Positions 47,689 to 58,700 of a stretch of DNA of 64,000 nt are shown here, piece after piece (within the stretch, counting starts at the first letter, position 1; every line of letters starts with the position of its first letter). Source of the DNA: Ciona intestinalis (taxonomy: Eukaryota; Chordata; Ascidiacea; Phlebobranchia; Cionidae); assembly GCF_000224145.3 (NCBI RefSeq), contig NC_020175.2, forward strand, positions 3,734,360 to 3,798,359, read 5' to 3'. The translations under genes and the position numbers were made by a program. The notes beneath the pieces are model-generated. The model was given only the letters and a program-made list of their open reading frames with translations. It had not been told where the DNA came from and ran no database searches.

Positions 47689-50600
47689 ATGTTACGCGTT
47701 TTAGTTTTCGCTGGAATACTGGCTGTCGGACATGGTAAGAAAATGCTGTTAAAATAGTTGTATATATGTACTGTAAACTAGTACTAAAACATAATACCCC
47801 ATATTTCCTAATTGTTTTTTTTTAGATCACTGACGCTCTTTTTATAGTAGTGAGGGTACGGTTAATAATTTTATTTTAATATTCTTTGTTTACTACCAAA
47901 TTGAACGATAAAACAGAATATAAAATGGACCGTCTTACCCCAACCCACTATATTTCCTTCTGGGCTGAGAACGCAACATTTTTTCCAAAGACTATTCTGA
48001 TTTTCTCAATAAACCATTTTGGACTCTGTGTAGCTTTTCTTAACGTTTTCACATTTGTCGTTTGCACATAGGCTGCCACCACTCTCAAGGCGTGCCAGGA
48101 AGACACAAAAGAGCGCTCTCTCCACCTGGACCAGCAATGAGGATTGCAGACACAACAACGTTGAGAGATTTCTTCACTAACTGCATGCAGCAAAGGGTAA
48201 GGAAGATTTTGCAATAATTGTACTATGACGTAAGATGGTATGGCACCTTTAGCACATAATATCCAAATATCTTGATCGTGTTTTAAACAATTAACAACGG
48301 TTTATGGAAGTCGTGAGGATAAGGTTTTATCATTCTTTGAATTATTTTTGTTTACTACCAAATATGACGAGAAAATAGAACGCAAATATGTCCCATCCGA
48401 CCCCACTATACACATTATAACACGAACTGTAGTGTGTGGGAGTTTATAGGAATTAGGCATATCTTCGGCGTAGTGGTTTCCACTGAGAGAATATCTTGTG
48501 TCGTATTGTAACAATTTACCTCAGATGTGGTCGTAATTAATGAGCTGTAATTTGAAGGTGCTGAGTGATGGTTGTTACAATTATCGTATAAACGGTGGTC
48601 TGTCCTATCCAATTATATCCTATAGTTGTACGTGTATGTAAGCAGGGTAAACCTCAGGCTTATATTGTACGTCACCTATACCTTTATGCAGCTTTAAAAT
48701 CTTAATACAATTTACGGGTTTAATTATGTAATGTACAGTAGTGGGGGGGGGCAACACCTTTAAACTCTACTTTCACGTCGCATTTGGTGGTAAACAAAGA
48801 AAATTCAAAGAATTATCCAACCGTATCCCAACGACTCCAATAGACCGCTGTTAATTGTTTTAAACACGATTAGAATATTTGGACACTATACGTGCTAAAT
48901 GTGTCCCATCTCCCCCTACCCTGTACTATATGAACCATAAGAAAATATAGTAAACAGTATAAAACCACATTTTTGTTTCCTCATTCAGGCAGGTAGTATA
49001 TTCCCTTCTTTTCAAACCATCCTGGACTACGTGGTACTCGACACTAACTGGTACAGAAACAGCGATAACATAACTTGTTCGTAAGTAGAACAAAGTATGA
49101 CAGAATTAGGGATTAAAACTAATTGTACGTTATTGTTGTACAGGTTGGCTTCGGACAGTGATACAGCAGAGTGTTGGATCGCTCGCTTAGGAAACTTAAT
49201 AATCCCTCAATCACCGCTGTATGCAGCGAGTCAAGCTTGCATCTCTGATTTCGTAACCTTTACTACTGAAGGGGGTAGAGATCTAGGGATCGGATTCGCT
49301 GGAGAAGGAAGCGCTGGTAGATTTAAACGGCAAGCCGTTTTGGATCCTGACGTTGGAGACACCGATGATTACATTAAATGCTTTGAAAACAAACTTCACT
49401 TGCCCGACGATAGAAATCCTATTTCGGTTCCAATTCTTGTTCGATTTATAAGGAATCATACTGTTTGCAAGTAAGTATCAGCACAAAATGTGACTAACCA
49501 TTGATGAATAGTGTTCAGTATTCTATGCTAAAACCGTATAGGTCTCCAGTACTATGAAAATGCACCAGTCGAGATGCAATTTCATTTGCTCTATAAAAAA
49601 GCCCTTTTTGCAAGTTCAGCACTGCTACCAATTCATGAATTCGTTAATATTTTTTATATTCTGTTTCAAAATTAGGAGTGCCATAAAAATGTACCAGACG
49701 AAATGCAATTTCATTTTTTTTGAAACAAGTTCATTTTTTGCAAGTTTACTGCTATATCAACTCATTACACTGTTGATATAGTTAAGGGTGGGAGAGAATG
49801 GGAAACTTCTTTATTCTACTTTCTCGTCTCATTTGGTAGTAAACAAGGGACATTCAAAAAATGATAAAAACCGTATCTTCACGACTACCCTAAACCATTG
49901 TTAATTGTTTAAGACACAATCAGGATATTTAGATACCACGTGCTAAAGATGTCCCATCTTCCCCCATCCTACTGTATATTTTATCTCCTGTTTCAATACA
50001 GATTAGGAGCCAGAATAGAAGACTGTAAACTGAACCAAACTACAAGAGCGTTGGTGCCTCGAAACTTCGTCTACCGACTTGAAGGGCTTACAAGATTGGA
50101 CTCGCCACTAAGATACCCGATCATATACTGCAACAATGATATTTTCCCCATAGTATTTGGTACGTATAATGAATAAGAACACTTTGTACGGAGTTACAGT
50201 AGAATGGGGAAGATGGGACACCTTTCGTTCTATTTTTTCGTCTTATTTGATAGTAAACAAAGAATTATAAAACCGTATCCTCACGACATCCATAGACCGT
50301 TGTTAAATGTTTAAAACACGATTAAAATATTTAGATATTATGTGCTAAGGTGTCCCATCTTCCACCACATAACTCTATATGTATTTTTTCTTCGTTTAGA
50401 TGTACCAGTTCGCAGGACCGACGCGTGTTACGCTGGTTTGGTAGTAAATGGAGTATCTATGTTCCGCACAGAGAGGTGCGCGCCTATGGAGGTAAGTTGA
50501 CACTAACAAGTAAACAAGAATAGGCTTGTATTATAAAGTGCACAATATTTATCAACTTAAAAGCCATTACTTGAATGCAACTTATTTATCTTGGCATGGC

Positions 50601-51217
50601 GTACAACCTCAGAAATGATATCAAAAGTGTTATGTTTAAGAACCTATAATATCCGCTTTCAAAGTTATATACAGTACTGTCCGGAGGATACGGTTTTAGA
50701 ATTCTTTGAATACTATTTGTTTACTACCAAATGGGTCGAAAAAATAGAATGAAAAGGTGTTTTTTTCTTCTTTTTGTTCAGACGATGTGCCAGACGAAAA
50801 TAGTGGCGAACGGGCCAATTAAGATCGTTGAGAAGAAATGCAAACACGGGCAAGCTTGCCTTAGTAATTGGAGTGGTAACAGACAGAACTGCTACGGTGA
50901 AAACGCATTGAAAAATGGGGTAAGAATCCCATTACAGTAATTTTCTTGGCAATAAGCTCAAATTTGACAAATACCTTGGCATAACCATAATTAACGATGA
51001 AAGAATAAGTTTTTTAGATTGGTTCCGTGAACACGTACAAAACATTCGTCCATGTGTACACGAATTCGAATTCGACTTTTTAATGATGAGATTCTATATT
51101 CACTGACGTAGCATACATGTCATGTTTAAACACTTTTTTCAATTTCAGGTCAGAGTTTGTCATTTCTGCTGTGCTGGGGACCTTTGCAATGAGTCAAGTG
51201 AAATCCCATCTAATTAA
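47689..51217 (+). CDS. Tandem Cys-rich secreted family, member 3 (LU-ended, intact)
   Basis: Exons in phase: 47689-47734, 48072-48196, 48989-49080, 49144-49470, 50002-50159, 50400-50491, 50782-50919, 51149-51217 (TAA), 348 residues. The signal peptide is MLRVLVFAGILAVGHG. Then come GCHHSQGVPGRHKR (dibasic site), Cys module A (LRDFFTNCM, ILDYVVLDTNWY), GRFKRQAV (second dibasic site), module B (YIKCFENKLHLPDDRNP, FIRNHTVC), EDCKLNQTTRALVPRNF, LEGLTRLDSPLR and an LU domain (CYAGLVV, CQTKIVANG, CHFCCAGDLCN). It is the intact reference for the family: member 2 matches it exon for exon, and member 1 matches up to the LU part. The final CC-x-x-D-x-CN is the Ly6/uPAR signature. I do not recognise modules A and B. 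It is probably secreted and proprotein-convertase processed. Confidence 0.85.
47789..47953 (-). mobile_element. MITE family B, left end lost
   Basis: It contains TCACTGACGCTCTTTTTATA and TTTACTACCAAATTGAACG, and ends TCTTACCCCAACCCACTATA. Confidence 0.65.
48223..48410 (-). mobile_element. MITE family A
   Basis: ACTATGACGTAAGATGGTAT, with the core in reverse, to TCCCATCCGACCCCACTATA. Confidence 0.8.
48734..48930 (+). mobile_element. MITE family A
   Basis: TACAGTAGTGGGGGGGGGCA to CCCATCTCCCCCTACCCTGT, in the same intron as the previous copy but in opposite orientation. Confidence 0.8.
49555..49750. repeat. Diverged tandem duplication, about 125-bp period
   Basis: AAAATGCACCAGTCGAGATG and AAAATGTACCAGACGAAATG each precede CAATTTCATTT and TTTTTTGCAAGTT blocks, in an intron of member 3. 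Confidence 0.65.
49778..49976 (+). mobile_element. MITE family A
   Basis: ATAGTTAAGGGTGGGAGAGA to CATCTTCCCCCATCCTACT. It ends 25 bases before exon 50002-50159. Confidence 0.85.
50195..50380 (+). mobile_element. MITE family A
   Basis: TACAGTAGAATGGGGAAGAT to TCCCATCTTCCACCACATAA. It fills most of the 240-base intron 50160-50399, matching the position and orientation in member 2. Confidence 0.85.
50567..50640 (-). mobile_element. SINE fragment, weak
   Basis: GAATGCAACTTATTTATC, then TGGCATGGCGTACAA, is similar to the SINE 3' end in reverse. Confidence 0.35.
50670..50762 (-). mobile_element. MITE family A, right half
   Basis: GAGGATACGGTTTTAGAATT and TTTACTACCAAATGGGTCGA, ending AATGAAAAGGTGT. 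Confidence 0.65.
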
Positions 51218-51463
51218 AATCATTTCTATACTATTCCCACGCTGCTATGCCTTTTCCCAGGCTTGTCATCTCTCCGTACGAAGCAGATTTAATGTCGTGC
51301 CATTTTGTTATATTTTATATTTTTAAGGAATTAACACGTCCAGAATCCAGTTAGTGTAAATTATTTCCGATTTTCTTTTCTCTTTTGACACCAGCTTCAA
51401 TATTTAATGATATCTGCTTCAGATTGATCAATAATATAGAAACCAAGTCGCCTCCATTTTGAA

Positions 51464-51469
51464 AATAAA
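51464..51469 (+). terminator. AATAAA, possible polyadenylation signal of member 3
   Basis: It lies about 250 bases after the stop codon at 51217. Confidence 0.35.
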
Positions 51470-51599
51470 CTATTTCATATGCAATAAATTCGTTGTATAC
51501 GTCTGGCAATTTTACTGTTGACAGTAAACAGGACTATTTCCGGACAATGCAGTCGTATTCCTTTAAATTTCCGGAAACTTGCGTCTGGTTCTTACAATT

Positions 51600-51792
51600 A
51601 TAGTAAGATGGGGGGAGATTGGCCACCTTTAGCACATCATATCCAAATATTCTGACCGTGTTTTAAACAATTAATAACGGTCTACGGAAGTCGGGACGAC
51701 ACGGTTTAATAATTCATCGAATTTTCTTTGTTTACTACCAAATGAAACGAGAAAACTGAAAAATTGTCCCATATTCCCCAACCCTACTATAT
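51600..51792 (-). mobile_element. MITE family A
   Basis: ATAGTAAGATGGGGGGAGAT to CATATTCCCCAACCCTACTA. Confidence 0.85.
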
Positions 51793-52792
51793 AGCTTACA
51801 CTAAAAAACAACCGAAAAACTTGCTGAAGGACTCCGTCGTCCACGTGATGTAATAAACCTATAAGCTATGACGTCAGAAGCACATAACACACAGCACGAA
51901 TGAACAATCCAAGGGTAAAGTCGTCAAAAAGCGTAAAAACGATTCGCCGTCGGTAGTAGACGGCGTTTACAAGCAGAATAAATAGCGGGTAACAGTAGAA
52001 CATAAACAAAAATAGACGTGCCTAGAATTTAGGCAAGTGAAAAAGTGGAAGCCATGCGTGGAACTGCAAACACTTCACGAATCTCTGTGGCGGACCAACC
52101 GTTGTGAGTTTCGAGGTGAAAGTGTTATCGTATTTTGTGTTAGTACTGTGTGGGAATTTAGTCGATTAGCTCGGTGGTTGTAACTTGGAATTCGGAAGAA
52201 AGGGTTATAAAGAACAGTTGTGCAAATTTAAAGTGACAAAGCCGCGTGTTGGAAGATAGCAATTTGCGCAGATGTGAAAACCTTATAAAATTTGTTGTGA
52301 ATTGTACACTGTGGGTGCAATTTGCGGAGCGTAAAAATTCTAAAAGGCGAAAAGATAGAACAGTGTTGTTTCAACCTAATAGCAAAGGAGAAGTTCCTCT
52401 CGGCCAGCTCGCAATGCAATGTCTTCGTCTTAGTTCGTGCTCCTGGCAAGGATCAAGAAGGAAACGAGTTTTTAAAAGCAAATCATAATAACTTTGTGGT
52501 TGGACGAGCCGTGGGACAATCCACCGAAAGCGTGCACTGTCCGAACAGCAATTTACGCGATATAATTAATCTAAACGAAAGATACGAAGAGTGTGGTTGA
52601 GTAAAAAGGTGTATGCGCAACGGGAACTTTGAAGAGAGTGGGTTCGAGTTTACCAGCGCCTTCTGAAGTCGGGGGAAATCAACGGATCTAAAAAAACGCA
52701 CCCCCCTAGATTCGCACGGCGGCTGACGTCCGTATACTTCCGGTCACGTGACCGGGAGCGGTTCCCATGAGGTCTGCGCTTGAGGGCGCTGT

Positions 52793-55700
52793 TTAGAAGG
52801 TCCTGATGACGCAGTAACTGTCGAGAGCGGCCAAGATAATATAGACCAGCCAGAGCGTCAGGAAAAAAAGACTGCAGATGATTTTCGGGACGCGAGGTCC
52901 TCCGAGCTCAGCCCCGATCGATTTTGACCTTCTGCGTATCATTAAGATCGCAATCGCGATGATCGCGAAACTCGAAAAGACGGTGACTGAAAACGCGAGG
53001 TTCCCGGGATTGACTCTGAACTTTTGCTCTTCGGGAGTTCTCCCAGTAACCGCCCAGTAAATGGCGGCAATGGTCCAAGCAATACCGATACCAAGGAAGA
53101 CATTCACTGCGTTTGAACCAGTGACATTACCGATAGATGCATCAGCATACTGGTCCCCAACTGCTGCAACTTTGCTTGCAAAGGTGTCTGAAAAAAACAG
53201 TGTACATTACTTACACTCTTTATTGTGTCGATACACCCCATAAAATGAGTTTCTATTGTTAAATTTATGAACTATTCGTTGTCGTCGTGTTTTGGAAAGT
53301 AAATGCAAAAAGGAATATGAAACAAACTCTTGTACCAATAGTTATTAACAAAATATCCGTTGTGTATTGTTTTACTCTCGAGTCCCACGCTAACAAAAAT
53401 AGGATATAGGTGATTTAAGTTCACAAATGAATTTGAAGCAGTCAGACGTCGAAGACGAGGAAGAAGTCTTACCCGGGACGCTGGTGCCCATAGCAACAAG
53501 AGTAACTGCCGTGACTGCGTCATTGAGGTTTACCACACAGCCAAAGGCAGACGCTACGTCGCCGATCACCGCTGTCAGCACCCCAATCATGATGATTGAC
53601 ACGGTGAAACAAGCCCACCCGCTAAAGTACTCGGTGGGTGGAACGAAGGCGAAGAGCAACTGGAATTAAAAGTGATTAAGTTGGGATTAATAAATGGATT
53701 AAGGGGTAGGCTGTAGAGGCATTCAGTTGCTGTTATGTAAAGGTTGAATTTATCTAACTTGTGGGGTGATCCACGGTCAACTAGAGATATAGTTGGGAGG
53801 GGAAGATGGGACACCTTTAGCACATAATATTTAAACATCCTGATCGTGTTTTAAACAATTAACAACAGTCTATGCTGGGAGTCGTGATGATACGTTTTAT
53901 AACTTTTTGATTTTTTTGTGTACTACCAAATGCGTCTAGAAAATAGAATGAAAGGTGTTCCATCTTTCCAACCCCGCTATAACCTTTTAATTCAAATTTT
54001 ACGTCTTTGAATTTTAAGGCCATATCTCTGGCAGGCTGTGCATGATTTTGTTTATCTAATTTAAATAGTAGCTGAGACTTACTTTCCAAAATACGGTTAG
54101 AAAATGCATGACGTAATCAAAACAGGATGGCTCAGATTCTTCCTCATCCGAATCGTCATCGTCTCCTAAAAGGGTGATTTACATTGTGTTAAGTTACTGC
54201 TAGCCATAATGTACATATTGGTTCAAAATGGCACAAAATGTTTTTTTGTACATTAAATCGCCCCTTTCCACAAAAGGACTGCATTAAACTGTTGCCACTA
54301 TTAAACACATTGGGTTGGAATGTATGTGTTCCAATTTAACGTACAGATAAGTTAATGGCCCATAAATGGCAATTTGTATAGTAAATGGCCCCCTTTGTAG
54401 AAAGGTATTAAATCAAATTGTTGCTATACCACTGTACAGGTTGGATTGAAAAAACTGTTCTAGTATACAGTTTCTATAGAACGCAGGTACGTGTAGCTTA
54501 ACCAAATTTTCGGCTGGAATAACAAGATTTTGCACTCACCTCCGTTCACAGAAAGTGCTTCAATAAACTGTTCCCTCCACGACGAGGTACCAACAATTAC
54601 AGCCAAGTTCGCCTTTTTGATGAGTTTGTCCACTGTATTCTGTTAAAATAATTGTAAGGTCAAACCAAGAATAAATGTAAATTGACACCGAGCATTTTCT
54701 GTTAAAGTATGCAATATTAAAATATATACCAAAACTGTCAACCAGCACTGTTTTTAAATGTAAATGCACATTTTAAAAAAGAGTCAATTGTAGTAGGAAG
54801 GTATAGCCTAATTGCAGGCGTTCCTAGATCAAGAGTTTATATTGATTAAAGATGACACCCCTTCAACCGCCTATGTTATAATAGAGTAAGTGGGAGAAGA
54901 TGGAATGCCTTTCTATTCTACTTCCTTGTCGCATTTGGTAGGAAACAAAGAATTAGAAAACTGTATTCTCACGACTCTCATAGACCATTATGAACAGTTT
55001 AAACCACGATCAGTATATTTTGATATTACGTGCTAAAGATGTCCCGTCTTCCCCCACCCTAATATAAAACCCTCTCATTTTAAACCTTGAACTCGTAGCT
55101 CTCTTCAATTATAATTTCGACCGTTGTCTCCGCTCCAAGACGGGGTTTACCGAGTTCGGCAATCCTCCTTGCTTCTTCCTCTTCTTCCGTTGCCTTTTTG
55201 TCAATTTCCTTCCCGTTGATCCCGGAATCGCTCCCTGCATCCGTTCCTGAGTCAAGGATGCAAGATCAAAATTGCATCGAAAGAGTGAGAAATTTATACG
55301 TTACTATCGTATTAAAATATCATCATGCGAAAGGTTCCCAAACCAACTTTGTACATCTTTAACTGCTGTCAAGCGATATCGATACATAAGTATTGCATGA
55401 AAACGAACAGGCTGCATTCAGCAAAACAGTTACCAGAGACAGAACGGTGAGTTTAAGACAATGTCACAAAACAACATGCATTTTTAAAGGCTTTATAAGA
55501 TTTTTTACGTATTTCAAGCTGCCTGACTTGGTATTTTGTTCCAAAAAGAGGTTATCACAGATTTCTGGCTGAGTGCACTTAGTATATAAAAAGGTATAGT
55601 AGGGTGGGGAAAGATGGGACACATTTTTATTCCATTTTCTCCACCCATTTGGTAGCAAACAAAATACATTTACAGAGTTATAAAACCGTATCCTCACGAC

Positions 55701-58700
55701 TTCCATAGACCGTTGCTAATTGTTGAAAATACGATAAGGATATTATTATGTGTTATAAATGTGTCCCGTCTCCCCCCACCCTACTGTATAGCTGCGGCGT
55801 TTAAACCTTTAGCAGAACATACCGCGATTACACGTTCTGACAATCAATACTGTGGCGTCATACACTATTTTGTGACCTAATTTTGTGAGACAGATTCGTG
55901 CCGAGAAATCCGGCCCTTTAAAATCCATTACCAGACCTGCTACAGGGTAAAGTACAGCTGCCATGTACTTTAATTATAGCTATGTTTACAACAGAAAACG
56001 AATACGAAAGTATTGGCGTGACCTAAATTTAAAAACAACATCGATATAACAGTTTACGATAGCATAAAAAAACGTTTAAAGACCACAATTTTAAAAGTAA
56101 TGTTTTACACATTTAAAACTAATTTTTAAATTTCTCCTTAACCTAGTTTTCTTCATTTCTGAACAACTATAGTCCGAACAACGCTAAAAGTTTTTGAGTC
56201 GAGCTACCTATATACTAGGGTGGGGGAAGATGGGACATCTTTTGATTCTATTGTCTCGTCCAATTTAGCAGTAAACACAGAACATTCAAAGAATTATAAA
56301 ACCGTATCCTCACGACTCCCATAAACCGTTGTTAATTGTTTAAAACACGATCAGGATATTTAGATATTATGTGCTAAAGGTGTCCCATCTTACCCCACCC
56401 TACTATACATTAAAAACTTTGCGTACCTATATTAAAAACCTAAAGTCAGGCTACCTATATTTAAAACAGTTTGAGTGAGCAACCTATTTAAAAAAATACT
56501 AATGGTTTTTCTCTCTAATAAACCACTTACCAATGGACTTGTTTGGTGAATATGGGTCAGCCAGTTCCACCCAAAACTTTACACGTTTGCTGTACGAGTT
56601 GTTATCTTGTATTATGATGTCGATGCACTTTCTGTGGCGAGTGGTAACAATTACCTTGGCTGTTAACATGTGTTGTGTTTTTGGAAATTGTGATTTTTTG
56701 AGTTGTGTATTAAGTGAATTTTTGAGTTGTGTGTTTTTTGCAAGTCGGATTTTTGTGGTTCGTTTTGTTTTTTTTGAGTTGTGTTTTAAGTGTGCTGTGT
56801 TTTTATGTGTTGTGGTTTTGTCAGTTTTTTTCGTAAGGTTATTTGTGAGTTTTGTTTTTTTGTAAGTTGTGTTTTTGTGTTGTAGGTAATACCAGGTAAG
56901 AAAGAAGATTTTTTTTCAGAAAAAAAAACTGAAATTTCAAGCAAAACTGTGTGGTTTAAAAGCGTATCTGTTGCGAATTCGTTAAGAAGCTCAAAACTGG
57001 ACTGTCTGGTTTATGTCACCTTAATTATGACATATGGAATGCTATAGCTGGTATATTACTAGCACCAAATATACGCATCGTAATTCGTGGCTTTTATCGC
57101 GGTCGGGTAATTGAGTGAATTCTTGTAGTAACTCATACAGCTTTAGAATTAGAAGTTTTTGTCTGATGTTTCACTAGCATCTGTCGCTATGATGCTATGT
57201 TCGTACCTACAACCATTCTAATTCTTTTTTCTTTTATCCAACCAGCGGCTCTTTCAGTTGTTCTTTTAAACTAAAGCTGGAAAGTGGCCCAGTGTTGCAA
57301 AATTGTAAGTGTAGCCTACCATACGTTCCAAGACACCATGCAGTGATGACCATGCAAAACATCTTTAGTATGCTTTAGTGTGAGACAGCAAACATTCAAC
57401 TCTGAACGGGAACACTGAACGTCTCAAACCTGAGTCTTTGTCCGAATACAGCTTGGGTTGGGACAACTCGACGAAAAAACTTTTATTCTTTTCATATTCC
57501 TCGTCGTCTATTATCGTTACGTTGATGCACTTTCTGTTTTTCCGGAATCGCAATAAATTAAAAGAAAAATAAATTTAAACAGCCGCACTAGCTTAAAAGA
57601 GAAGCCTTTCCGAATTTTTATGAAAAAAGCACAAGAAAACTTTCACGTGTAAAAGATAGAGTCAAAAAGTTTAAAAAGGAAAAGCTTGTGTTTTAAAAAA
57701 AGATAGATCAATGTTTTTAAAAAAGAATAACAGAATGTTGAAAGAAAATGTTTTAATGTATATTTTGTAAATTTAGACAGCAATGTAGCAGTTTTGTCCC
57801 AATATATGCCAAATCCTTACACTGACAATTTTGGTTTATTAAAAAAAGTTTGTATATAGTAAGATGGGGGAAGATGGGACACCTATATCACATAGTATCC
57901 AAATATTCCTTGTTTTAAATATTCAACAAAGGTCTATGGGAGTCGTGAGCATACAGTTTTATAATTCATTGACTGTTCTTTGTTTACTAACAAATGCGAC
58001 GAGAAAATAGAATCAAAAGGTGTCCAATCTTCCCCCACACTACCATATATAAAAATGTTAAAAATTGAATGAAACTTTACTATAATTTTTTCTTTAAAAC
58101 TTGGGCTATTTTGCCTCAAAGTGTCATGGGTTTTATAATCAAGTATAAACCGGCTGCAGGGTTTTCGATTCTGGAGCATACTTGCTCTCAATCACATGCT
58201 AGCATTGATTGAAATACAGTCGATATCGACCGGCAAGGAACTACCCTTGTATTGTAGGAAGTAGAACTCTTTAGAGCGGTTAGTTTTACAACCGTTTTGG
58301 GTCTGGATTAACTTAATTAAAGAAAATAACGTTTCGGAATAAACTCAAAAATGGGTAAATTTGTAAGGAATTTTGGGTTGTGGCTATTGGGACAAAACTG
58401 TATGTTATGTGTTTTATGTGGGTGGTATACAAATGATAGAATTGTCGATTTTAATGTAAGTGGTTAATTACAAGCATATCGATTAAAGCGCATACACAAC
58501 TGTGTCAGCACCGAATCGATAAATAAGCTTACGTGGTCTCGTCGTTGTCGAAATCAAGCTCTCCGATTGCGTCAATATAGTCTTCTCCGCCTCCTTTTGC
58601 TGTTCCGCTCACCGTTTTGTAAGGTACAGTTATTCGACCGCGTGCTCCTGAGTTACGCTGTACTTCCACTTTCAAAACTCCAACGCCTTCGCTCACCTTT

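Larger units (their letters stand above)
51218..52792. other. Spacer between member 3 and the SLC8 gene (convergent)
   Basis: It should hold the 3' UTR of member 3 from the left and that of the SLC8 gene from the right. Open frames at 52246-52600 overlap one another in two frames without domain signs. One MITE is at 51600-51792. Confidence 0.45.

Noticed and set aside
52228-52701. Several overlapping 70-90 codon frames near the SLC8 3' end
   Set aside because: Competing frames on both strands, no homology I recognise, and the position fits UTR or spacer.
56533-56865. Plus-strand 110-codon frame rich in Phe, Val and Cys
   Set aside because: It starts in the antisense of SLC8 exon B and continues through the GT-rich tract, so it is compositional.
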